Shown piece after piece: positions 1-7,349 of a DNA stretch of 64,000 nucleotides (position 1 is its first letter; each line of letters begins with the position of its first letter). Below the pieces are notes generated by a model. That model did no database searches. It saw only the letters and a program-made list of their open reading frames with translations, and was not told the origin of the DNA. Source of the DNA: Streptomyces sp. NBC_00448 (GTDB lineage Bacteria > Actinomycetota > Actinomycetes > Streptomycetales > Streptomycetaceae); assembly GCF_036014115.1 (NCBI RefSeq), contig NZ_CP107913.1, forward strand, positions 248,001 through 312,000. Direction: 5' to 3'. Both the position numbers and the translations under genes were made by a program.

Positions 1-1022
1 GGCGTACTCCCGCCACCACGCGAGGAGTTCCTCGATACGGGCGGCGACGCCGGGGTCGCGGCCCGGCGGCGCAGAAGCGGCCCGGCGCCGTGCAGAGCGG
101 GTGTCTCGCCGAGGATCACCCGCCCGCCCGCGGCGACCAGCAGATCGGCGGCGACGCCCACCGCCGGGTTCGCGGTGGTCCCGGACCAGGCGTCGCCGTC
201 GCCGGACTGCAGTCCCAGGGTGAGTTCGGCCAGCGGAACGGGTTCCCGGCGCAGCGTCCTTACCTCGGCGACGAGTTCGGTGACCTGGGCAAGAGCCGCC
301 CGCACCGCCGCCGCGGTGCCGCCGACGTCCTGGATGGTCACGGTGGTGTCCGCCACGTCGCCGAGGGCGTTTCCGGGCTGGTTGATCTCGCAGCCGAGGC
401 TGACCACAACCGCCCCCACCACGTTGGGATGCGTGGCGTATCCGTGCAGCGTGCGGCGCAACAGGCCGTCGCCCGGCGTCCCTTCGGCCATCCCGCAGCC
501 CAGGTCGTGGGCGAGCGCGATGACGCCGTCCAGGCCAGGCACGCCGGCGTGTTCGCGTTGCGCGGCCTGCGCGACCATCCGGGCCACGGTGGCCGAGCAG
601 TTCACGGTGGGCACGATCGCGATGTAGTTGCGGGTCGCGCCCCGGCCGTCGGGACGGCGGTAGCCGAGGAAGTGGTCGCGGGCCGGGGCGATCGGCGGGG
701 ACCAGGCCGGCGGGGCGGACCACCCGCGCTCACCGGGGTGATCCGGGCCGGGCCCGAGGTTGTGCAGATGGACGTGGTCGCCGGGCCTGATGCCGGTCAG
801 CGCCACCCCGATGACCTCGCCGTGTCTGCGGACCGGCTGTCCGGCGGCGACCGCGCGCACCGCCACCTTGTGTCCGGCCGGGATGTCCGTGGCGGCCGGG
901 ACCGTCGTGCCCCCGACCATGACGGGAGCGCCGCCCGGCGCGTCGCCGAGGACCACTCCGACGTCGTCGACGTCCGGGCGCAGGACCAGCGGCCGGACCG
1001 GGGCGAGGGCCTCCCCGTTCAT
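1..1022 (-). pseudogene. UxaA/GarD-family sugar-acid dehydratase, partial, frameshifted
   Basis: The first 340 codons read as a UxaA/GarD-type hydrolase (altronate or galactarate dehydratase class): an N-terminal SAF-like segment around residues 45-85 (HKVAVRAVAAGQPV, GIRPGDHVHL), then the catalytic part with FLGYRRPDGRGATRNYI, VNCSATVARMV, LAHDLGCGM and SLGCEINQP. Enzymes of this family dehydrate hexaric or hexonic acids in the cytoplasm. The gene leaves the window at its 3' end; family members are roughly 500 residues. At about 58-62 homology moves to another frame: the open frame reads RRRAATPASPP, while the next frame continues as expected (DPGVAARIEELLAWW). One base appears to be missing, so this is either a pseudogene or a consensus error. 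The ATG overlaps the stop of a small upstream ORF (ATGA). The exact substrate cannot be told. Confidence 0.8.
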
Positions 1023-1183
1023 ACCGTGGCCTGCCGGGCGGTGCCGATCGCCGGGTGCGGCATTTCCCCGAGCCTTTCGGCAACGTGCCGGGCCCCGGCG
1101 CGCGTGACGCGAATTCCCTTTGCGGAGCGGTCGTTCAGGAAGCGGTCGGGGCCCGGAGGGGGCCCCGGGGAGCGAGTCGTCAT
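1019..1183 (-). CDS. Possible small ORF coupled to the dehydratase gene
   Basis: This 54-codon ORF ends in TGA overlapping the ATG of the dehydratase gene, the usual arrangement for translational coupling. About 87% of its third codon positions are G or C, which fits coding. The middle (RSAKGIRVTRAGARHVAERL) resembles the last strand and helix of a winged-helix regulator, so it could be a remnant or C-terminal piece of an ArsR-like regulator. No strong ribosome binding site is visible before the ATG. It could equally be a chance reading frame in high-GC leader DNA. Confidence 0.3.
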   Translation of the reverse strand: MTTRSPGPPPGPDRFLNDRSAKGIRVTRAGARHVAERLGEMPHPAIGTARQATV

Positions 1184-1472
1184 GTCACCGACCGTAAATT
1201 CCCGTTCCGGAAAACCCAAGTGCGAGAATCGGCAGGCGTCCATCCGGATTTCGGATCTCTCCTCCGGCAAACGGGCGCCTTCCGGAAACGGGACGGCGGT
1301 TCGCGATTCTCCCGGCGGCGCGCTTCTCCCGTTCGCGGTTGGCCCAGCGCTTCGCCCGGCGGCGACTCGCGGTACTCCGGTCGGGGCTACTCCCGTTCGT
1401 GGGAATGCCCGCCGCCGGTCACGGTGACGGTTCCCGTGGCCGGCGGCGCGCGAGCGCGGTGGCGATCCCTGC
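1184..1472. other. Intergenic region between GH5 gene and dehydratase gene
   Basis: Beyond the hairpin described separately I see no convincing gene. The stretch 1190-1330 is less GC-rich than its surroundings and probably carries the promoter of the minus-strand dehydratase unit. I could not assign -35 and -10 boxes with confidence. Confidence 0.4.
1412..1446 (-). terminator. Hairpin downstream of GH5 gene
   Basis: A 13-bp stem with one mismatch (CCGCCGGTCACGG at 1412-1424 against CCGTGGCCGGCGG at 1434-1446) encloses a 9-nt loop. It lies 27 bp after the GH5 stop on the minus strand and there is no U-tract, as is usual for actinobacterial terminators. Confidence 0.55.
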
Positions 1473-3005
1473 CTACAGGGTCTGCCACTTCTGGTTGTCG
1501 CCGTTGCCGCAGGACCAGAGCTGGACGTTCTGCTCGCTGTACAGGTCCGCGTCCAGGCAGAGTTTGGAGCCGGCGTTGCGGATCGTCCCGTCGGAGAACT
1601 GGTACCACTGCTGCCCGGCCCCGCCCTGGCAGTCGTCGATGACCACATGGGTGCCGTTGGTCGTGCCGGAACCCGCGGCGGCCAGGCACTTCGTCCCGCC
1701 GTACACGGTGATCGTCCCGTCGGACTGCCGGGTCCACTGCTGGTTGTCACCGCTGCCGCAGGTCGTGACCTGGACCTGGACGTCGTCGGCCTGCGACGCG
1801 CCGGGCACGTCGAGGCACGCGTCGTAGCCGACGTTCTGCAGCCGAGTGGTGTCCGAACTCGGCCTGCCCCAGGCGTACTTGAGACGGTTGACGGCGGTGG
1901 GGTTCGGTGTCCACAGCGGCAGGTTCTGGGTGCTGCTGCTGTCGAAGCCGCTGAAGAGCCGGAGGATGTTCAGCGAGTCGTGGTCCGGGCTCGTGGTCCT
2001 GCCACCGATGCCGTGGCACCAGATGGCACCGAGGTTGTACTCGCGTATGACGTCGGTGATGGCCCGCAGGAACGCGACCTCCTTGGGGGTGGTGGCGCTC
2101 GGAGTGGCGTCGTAGTCGATGCCGTTGTCGGCGTCGGCGCCGAACTCCTCGATGACGGTGCGCGAGGGGCAGTTCCCCATGTAGGTCTTGATGTCGTTGA
2201 CCCAGTCGTCGTAGCTCCGCGCGCCGTAGGGGAAGGCGTAGCGGTGCATCGCGAGGTAGACGCCGTCGAACCGGGAGTCACCGCACAGCGGCCGCAGGTC
2301 GCTGCCCCAGCCGCCCGAGTCGGCCTCGGCGCCCTCGATGAACATCCGGTTCCTGGGCAGGCCGTTGGCGCTCTCGCGGGTGATCCAGGTGGCGGCGAAG
2401 TCCAGCCACTGGGCGGTGGTGAAGCCGACCGGCTCGTTCATCGGGTCGAAGTAGACCAGCGGGTCGGACAGGTACTTGGCGACCTCCGTGTCCCACATCT
2501 GGTTCCAGGTGGGCAGGTAGCTGTCGGCGATCTTGTTGCTGCCGTCCTCGGACCAGTAGCACAGGATGACCTTGAAGCCCTTGGCGGTCGCGGCGTCGAT
2601 GACGGAGTCATAGGTGTGCCAGTCGGCGGTGGCCGGGTTCATCGGCAGCCGGACGGTGTTGGCGCCCAGCGTGCTCTGGAACGTGGCGAACATCGCGTCG
2701 GCCTTGCTCCTGGCCGAGTTGTAGTCGTCGTCCGCGGACAGTCCCTGCAGCACGAGCCGGTCGGGGGTGAAGTTGTCGCCGAGGCGGGACCAGTGCACGC
2801 CGTGGAACTGGCTGGGGTCGAGGCCGCTGTCGGCGGCGGCCGGGGATGCGAGGGACAGCGTCATGAGCGGCACCGTAGTGAGCAGGGCCAGGGCACACAG
2901 CATCCAGGTCAGCACGCGGCGATGGAGGCGGGTGCGCGCGGAGGCGAGGGCGGGGGCGCGGGCGGGGACTTCGGGGTGGACGGCGACGGGAGTGGGGGGC
3001 GGCAT
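1473..3005 (-). CDS. Secreted GH5 glycanase with C-terminal ricin-type (CBM13) domain
   Basis: This is a 510-residue exported glycoside hydrolase. Residues 1-59 form a long signal peptide with a positive region (RTRLHRR), a hydrophobic core (MLCALALLTTVPLMTLSLA) and an AxA-like site. The catalytic domain has the GH5 signatures: FHGVHWSRLGDN near its start, the acid/base in FDPMNEP (Glu191) and the nucleophile in VIEEFG (Glu287). Residues from about 385 form a beta-trefoil with repeated QxW-type ends (NQQWTRQ, GQQWYQF, NQKWQTL) and cysteine pairs. GH5 enzymes act on cellulose, mannan or other beta-glucans; the substrate is not visible here. The ATG is preceded by GGAGAGGAAG. Two downstream methionine-free frames exclude a later start before the signal peptide. 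It is transcribed alone; no CebR-type operator was seen upstream. Confidence 0.88.
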   Translation of the reverse strand: MPPPTPVAVHPEVPARAPALASARTRLHRRVLTWMLCALALLTTVPLMTLSLASPAAADSGLDPSQFHGVHWSRLGDNFTPDRLVLQGLSADDDYNSARSKADAMFATFQSTLGANTVRLPMNPATADWHTYDSVIDAATAKGFKVILCYWSEDGSNKIADSYLPTWNQMWDTEVAKYLSDPLVYFDPMNEPVGFTTAQWLDFAATWITRESANGLPRNRMFIEGAEADSGGWGSDLRPLCGDSRFDGVYLAMHRYAFPYGARSYDDWVNDIKTYMGNCPSRTVIEEFGADADNGIDYDATPSATTPKEVAFLRAITDVIREYNLGAIWCHGIGGRTTSPDHDSLNILRLFSGFDSSSTQNLPLWTPNPTAVNRLKYAWGRPSSDTTRLQNVGYDACLDVPGASQADDVQVQVTTCGSGDNQQWTRQSDGTITVYGGTKCLAAAGSGTTNGTHVVIDDCQGGAGQQWYQFSDGTIRNAGSKLCLDADLYSEQNVQLWSCGNGDNQKWQTL

Positions 3006-3236
3006 GACTTCCTCTCCGGCTTGGCGCGCGAGAGTGGCCGGACGTGGCCGTGAATTCACCGCAACGCGCCGTTGACAGGGCGGAAACGAAGCTATCCGCG
3101 CTTCCCACGTGCGTCGATCGCGTCTTTCGGAACACCCGTATCCGTGTGGCGAATAGCAGCCTTGGAAAACCAGGTGCGACTGCCCTCGCCGGCCCCATAC
3201 GCTGGGCGAACAGGAAAATCCCCCGCGGAGGAGCCA

Positions 3237-4298
3237 ATGCAGGCCGCGACAACCGTCACGCCCACCCAGATCCCGGACCTCCTCCTGGGTCTCGCCACCG
3301 TCCGCCCGGTATTCCTCTGGGGCGCCCCCGGCATCGGAAAGTCCTCTCTGGTGAGGAAGTTCGCCGACTCCCTGGGCCTTGAGTGCGTAAGCCTGCTGGG
3401 CACTCAGCTCGCCCCTGAAGACCTGATCGGCGTGCCGCAGATCCGCGACGGCCGCTCCGTGTTCTGCCCGCCGGAGGCGATCGCCCGCGACGAGCCGTAC
3501 TGCCTCTTCCTGGACGAGTTGAACGCCGCGACCCCGGATGTGCAGAAGGCGTTCTACTCGCTCATCCTCGACCGCCGGATCGGCAACTACGAACTCCCGG
3601 CGGGCTCGATCGTGATCGGCGCCGGCAACCGCGCCACCGACAACGCCCTGGCACGCCCCATCGCCTCCGCGCTCGTCAACCGCCTCACCCACGTCCACCT
3701 GCGTGCCTCCGCCACCGACTGGCTGGTGTGGGCGGGCGAGAACGGCATCCACCCCTGGGTGGTGGACTACCTCTCCGACCGGCCCGACCACCTGTGGTCG
3801 CAGCCGCCCAAGACCGAGGAGCCGTTCTCCACGCCCCGCTCCTGGCACATGCTCTCCGACGCGCTGCACTCCTTCGGGCCGACGCTGGACGAGGAGACAC
3901 TGAAGGTCGTGGCCCACGGGACGCTGACCCCCGCCCATGCCGTCTCCTTCTGCGGGTACGCCAAGATCGTGCGGCACACCTACGGCATCGAGGCGATCAT
4001 CAAGGGAGACGCCTCCTGGCCCCGCCGCATGGAAGACCGCGACCTGCTCTACTACCTCGCCGAGGCGTTCCGGGGGCGGCTCGTCAAGGAGCTCCCGGCC
4101 CGGCGCGAGCACGCCTCGGCCGCCGTGCGCGAGACCTGCTACCGCGCCAAGTCGCTGCTCGTCCAGCTCGCCGAGATCTCCGTCGAGGTCGCCCAGACCG
4201 TCATCGCCGAGGACGCCGACGGCAACCCGGTGCTGCCCGCCTGGTTCCTGGTGGAGGCCGCCCGCGACATGCCGCGCCTGGTCGAGGCCCGGCGTTGA
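3237..4298 (+). CDS. MoxR-family AAA ATPase
   Basis: A 353-residue AAA+ protein of the MoxR/RavA type. Walker A is GAPGIGKSS (residues 29-37) and Walker B is LFLDELNAA with Asp93 and Glu94; sensor 1 lies in IGAGNRATDNALA. MoxR ATPases act as chaperones that load metals or remodel partner proteins, usually together with a VWA protein encoded next door, which is the case here. The chosen ATG has a strong GGAGGAG at 3227-3233; an in-frame start 55 codons upstream has none. The stop overlaps the start of the next gene by four bases (TTGA), so the pair is translationally coupled. Confidence 0.9.
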   Translation: MQAATTVTPTQIPDLLLGLATVRPVFLWGAPGIGKSSLVRKFADSLGLECVSLLGTQLAPEDLIGVPQIRDGRSVFCPPEAIARDEPYCLFLDELNAATPDVQKAFYSLILDRRIGNYELPAGSIVIGAGNRATDNALARPIASALVNRLTHVHLRASATDWLVWAGENGIHPWVVDYLSDRPDHLWSQPPKTEEPFSTPRSWHMLSDALHSFGPTLDEETLKVVAHGTLTPAHAVSFCGYAKIVRHTYGIEAIIKGDASWPRRMEDRDLLYYLAEAFRGRLVKELPARREHASAAVRETCYRAKSLLVQLAEISVEVAQTVIAEDADGNPVLPAWFLVEAARDMPRLVEARR

Positions 4299-6097
4299 GC
4301 CGGTCCCGCAAGCAGGGCGCGGACCGCCCCGACCCGGCCGCCGAGGCTTTCGCCGCCGGCGCGGACCTGGTGGGCCGCAACCCCGCCCTCGCAGCCATCG
4401 ACGCCGACTTCGTCCGCGCCAAGGGCAACGCCGACGCCCCAGGCCAGGGCCTCGTCCGGGCGGACTCCAATGGGCGGGTGCACGTCCACCCCACCCGCCG
4501 AGCCGAACCCGGCGAGTGGGCCTGGGCGCTCGCCCATGCCCTCCTCCACCTCGGCTTCGGCCACCTCCCCGCCGCCAAGGAGCCCCGCGAGCAGCCCGAC
4601 CGCTTCGACCTCGCCGCCCGCTGCACCGTCGTCAACCGCTTCCTCACCACCTTCCCCATCGGCACCACCCCCGACCACCTCCCCACGAGTTACCCCGACG
4701 GCGACGAGGAGCAGATCGCCGCCCGCTGGCGTAAGACCGGCGTCCCGGCCGCCTACGAGCGGTGCGGCACCGCGGACGGCGAACCCGACCAGTTGCTGGT
4801 GCAGTGGCCGCACTGGGACACCGCCCTGCCCGACCGGCAACTCGCCTTCGCGTACGCCCTGACCCGTACGGTCTCCGCCGCCATGGACGTCGCGGGTGGC
4901 CGCCGGGACCGGCTCACCGGTGAGCGCGTCGCCCAGCGACCCTGGGATCGCGCCCTCAACTGGTTCGTCTCGTCCTACCCGCTGCTCGGCGCCCTCGCGG
5001 CCGGACTGACCGTCGTCGCCGACGCCGAACTCGCCCGCGTGCACGACATCTCTGTGGCCGCCGTGGACGCCACCGCCGGCGAGATCTACATCAACCCGCT
5101 CAAGCGGTTCACGGACGAGGAGTGGCGGTTCATCCTCGCCCACGAGATGCTGCACGCCGCGTTGCGCCACGGCGGGCGCCGCGGCGCCCGCGACCACTAT
5201 CTCTTCAACGTCGCCGCCGACTACGTCATCAACGGCTGGCTGATGGAGATGAGCATCGGCGCGATGCCCGAAGGGCTGCTGTACGACGCCGAGTTGAAGG
5301 GTCTGTCGACCGAGGAGGTGTACGACCGGATCGCCACCGGGCTGCGGCGTGGCCGGCGCCTTGCGACCCTGCGCGGCAAGGGCGCCGGCGACATCCTGGG
5401 CGAACCACTGCCCGGCCGGCCCGCCGACCCCGTCGACCTCGACGCGTTCTACCGGCGCGCCCTCGTCCAGGGCCACCAGCTGCACACCGACCGGCAGCGT
5501 GGCCTGCTACCGGCCGGACTGATCCAGGAGATCCGCGCACTCGCCCACCCGCCCGTCCCGTGGGATGCCCAACTGGCGTGCTGGTTCGACGAGTTCGCGC
5601 CACGGCCCGAGCCGGTACGCAGCTACTCCCGGCCCGCCCGGCGCCAGGCCTCGACCCCCGACATCCCGCGCGCGGGCCGCTCCTTCCCGCCCGAGGAGGT
5701 CGCCCGCTGCACCTTCGGCGTCGTCCTGGACACCTCGGGCTCGATGCCCGGCCCGCTGCTCGCCAAGGCACTGGGCGCGATCGCCTCCTACGCCGAGGCC
5801 CGCGACGTGCCGGCCGCCCGGGTGGTGTTCTGTGACGCCGCCGCCTACGACGCCGGGTACCTGGCGCCAACGGAGATCGCCGGGCGGGTACGGGTCAGGG
5901 GGCGCGGCGGCACGGTCCTGCAACCCGGCATCGACCTGCTGCAGCGGGCCGACGACTTCCCGCCGACGGCCCCCGTCCTGGTGATCACCGACGGCTGGTG
6001 CGACGTGCTGCGGGTCCGCCGCGAGCACGCCTACCTGATCCCGGAGGGCGCGGGGCTGCCGTTCACCCCGCGCGGACCGGTCTTCCGGGTGCGCTGA
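4295..6097 (+). CDS. DUF2201-type putative metallopeptidase with VWA-like domain
   Basis: A 600-residue partner of the upstream MoxR ATPase. The central region carries a zinc-protease motif, HEMLH at residues 283-287 with a third His at 292, and earlier there is a degenerate copy (AHALLHLGFGHL). The C-terminal third is a VWA-like domain with an intact MIDAS-type DTSGS at residues 479-483. This arrangement matches the DUF2201_N metallopeptidase plus DUF2201 VWA-like family. A role in metal-dependent protein maturation or regulated proteolysis is an inference from the MoxR/VWA pairing. The TTG start overlaps the preceding stop and has GAGG 8 bp upstream; no better start exists nearby. Confidence 0.82.
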   Translation: MSRSRKQGADRPDPAAEAFAAGADLVGRNPALAAIDADFVRAKGNADAPGQGLVRADSNGRVHVHPTRRAEPGEWAWALAHALLHLGFGHLPAAKEPREQPDRFDLAARCTVVNRFLTTFPIGTTPDHLPTSYPDGDEEQIAARWRKTGVPAAYERCGTADGEPDQLLVQWPHWDTALPDRQLAFAYALTRTVSAAMDVAGGRRDRLTGERVAQRPWDRALNWFVSSYPLLGALAAGLTVVADAELARVHDISVAAVDATAGEIYINPLKRFTDEEWRFILAHEMLHAALRHGGRRGARDHYLFNVAADYVINGWLMEMSIGAMPEGLLYDAELKGLSTEEVYDRIATGLRRGRRLATLRGKGAGDILGEPLPGRPADPVDLDAFYRRALVQGHQLHTDRQRGLLPAGLIQEIRALAHPPVPWDAQLACWFDEFAPRPEPVRSYSRPARRQASTPDIPRAGRSFPPEEVARCTFGVVLDTSGSMPGPLLAKALGAIASYAEARDVPAARVVFCDAAAYDAGYLAPTEIAGRVRVRGRGGTVLQPGIDLLQRADDFPPTAPVLVITDGWCDVLRVRREHAYLIPEGAGLPFTPRGPVFRVR

Positions 6098-6221
6098 CCG
6101 GCAGGGCCGCTTCAGCGCAAGGGCTCCCCGGACTTCACCTGGTCCGCTTCGCCGGTCTCTTCTCAGCCCGCGGGGTCTGGGGTGCCGCCGCCGGTGTGGT
6201 CGTGGAGGTGGTGCTCTTGCC

Positions 6222-6695
6222 TTACCAGGCAGGGCTGGTGACGAAGTGGGTGTCGTAGCGGTGTTGCTCGGTGAGCAGGCTGTCGCGGCCGGCTTCGCCC
6301 CGGCGGATTCTGGCGACCTGCCGAAGGTAGTCGAATCGTTCGATGCCAGGGGTGATCACGATCAGGGCATCGGCGGTGTCCTCCGGGGCGGCGCGGAAGG
6401 CGTGGTCACAGCGCGGCGGGATGACCAGGAAGTCACCGGAGCCGGCGGTGATGACCTTCGATCCCACCAGCACCTGGAGCGTTCCGTCGACGACGAAGAA
6501 CAGTTCGGAGGAGTGGTCGTGCCGGTGCGGGACCGCGCCGTCGGCGCCGCGGGCGAGTTGGACGCGGTGGGCGCTGAGCGCCCCGTTGCTGGCACTGGCG
6601 TCAGCCAGTAGGCAGTGGCCGATCTCGGGCAGTTGCTCGGCGTCGCCTGCGCGGACGACAACCGGGGCGTGTGGATCAGCTGCGAAAGCAGACAC
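6222..6695 (-). CDS. Cupin-domain protein
   Basis: This 157-residue protein has both cupin motifs: PHRHDHSSELFFVVDG with its metal-binding histidines and glutamate, and GDFLVIPPRCDHAF with the second histidine. It is a single small beta-barrel, probably metal-dependent and cytoplasmic; its substrate or ligand cannot be inferred. The GTG start is preceded by AGGAGG. It is divergent from an RHH regulator gene 52 bp away, and the shared gap is filled by a four-fold CTAG array, so the cupin is the likely target of that regulator. Confidence 0.85.
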   Translation of the reverse strand: MSAFAADPHAPVVVRAGDAEQLPEIGHCLLADASASNGALSAHRVQLARGADGAVPHRHDHSSELFFVVDGTLQVLVGSKVITAGSGDFLVIPPRCDHAFRAAPEDTADALIVITPGIERFDYLRQVARIRRGEAGRDSLLTEQHRYDTHFVTSPAW

Positions 6696-6710
6696 GAGAG
6701 ACCTCCTGGG

Positions 6711-6738
6711 CTAGGATGCTAGCAATCTAGAGAGCTAG
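6711..6738. promoter_or_regulatory. Four CTAG motifs at exact 8-bp spacing, probable RHH operator
   Basis: CTAG occurs at 6711, 6719, 6727 and 6735, so each repeat is 8 bp long. The array fills the 52-bp gap between the divergent cupin and ribbon-helix-helix genes. RHH repressors such as MetJ bind tandem 8-bp boxes cooperatively, one dimer per box, which fits this geometry. CTAG is normally very rare in streptomycete DNA. The sequence TAGTAT (6736-6741) sits where a -10 box would give a leaderless transcript starting at the RHH ATG. Confidence 0.75.
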
Positions 6739-6747
6739 TATCGCCCG

Positions 6748-6927
6748 ATGGGTGATGCGGAAGTCAAGCAGTTCAACGTGTATCTGCCGCTGGGGCTGAT
6801 CAGGCAGGTCAAGCACCCCGCGATCGAGACGGGCATGTCCTTGTCCGCGCTGGTCACGGACGCCTCGCGCGCCTACCTCGACGACGCCCATGGGCAGCGG
6901 CTGTTCACTTCCGGAAAGGAGTCATGA
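6748..6927 (+). CDS. Small ribbon-helix-helix DNA-binding protein
   Basis: A 59-residue protein with a CopG/Arc-type pattern: a short beta-strand ([15 protein letters not shown]) followed by two helices ([21 protein letters not shown]). Such proteins act as dimeric repressors. No ribosome binding site precedes the ATG, and a -10-like TAGTAT ends 7 bp upstream, suggesting a leaderless mRNA. The CTAG array directly in front is its likely operator, implying autoregulation and control of the divergent cupin. The stop codon overlaps the region of the next start, so the downstream glyoxalase-like gene was once part of its operon. Confidence 0.72.
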   Translation: MGDAEVKQFNVYLPLGLIRQVKHPAIETGMSLSALVTDASRAYLDDAHGQRLFTSGKES

Positions 6928-6928
6928 C

Positions 6929-7054
6929 ATGGCAACCGAAGGGTTCGAGGCGGTGTTCGTGGAGACCCACCACTGGGGGAAGAGCGCAACGTTCTTCCAG
7001 GAGCTGGGTTACGACGGGCGGCTGTGGAGTCTGCAGGCCCCTGCCAAGAGCTGA
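6929..7054 (+). pseudogene. Truncated VOC (glyoxalase-like) protein remnant
   Basis: The 41-residue ORF starts like a VOC-family protein (GFEAVFVETHHWGKSATFFQ, then ELGYDG) and stops after about a third of one beta-alpha-beta-beta-beta module; complete members are about 120-150 residues. It begins one base after the RHH stop with AAGGAG upstream, so the signals for operon expression remain. No continuation was found in the other frames of the next 290 bases, so this is a truncation, not a simple frameshift. Confidence 0.6.
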
Positions 7055-7349
7055 CATCTTCCCTCTCGTCCGGTTGGGCTGATTCCCCTCGGCCGATGGC
7101 GCCCGCGCTTCGGCCGATGGCGCCAGCGCTCCGCCCGGCGAATCCCCCGGCAGTGGCGATTCTCGCCCTGCCAGGCGCTGTCCAGCCGACAGCCGGGGTC
7201 ACACGCCTGCGGGCAACCGCGCACGAGAGGGGCCCCGTACCCGGGTACCGGGCGAGGGCATCTGGAGCAACAAGACCTGTTGGGCCCACCCGGTGGCGGC
7301 GCTTCCGCCACCGACCGTGGGGATGCGAGGAGCGAAGGATGGGAAACGA
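7055..7349. other. Gap with a 21-bp tandem duplication
   Basis: This 295-bp stretch has no convincing gene. A 21-bp unit (GGCCGATGGCGCC core) is repeated head to tail at 7090-7110 and 7111-7131 with two differences. The rest probably contains the promoter of the transporter gene, but I could not place it. Confidence 0.45.

Noticed and set aside
3072..3098. TTGACA at 3072 as promoter of the MoxR operon
   Set aside because: The only -10-like box (TATCCG) is 15 bp away, too close for a confident call.
1473..4112. Minus-strand extension of the GH5 gene to 879 codons
   Set aside because: The extension is antisense to the MoxR gene, has low-complexity sequence, and the signal peptide with a good ribosome binding site starts at 3005.
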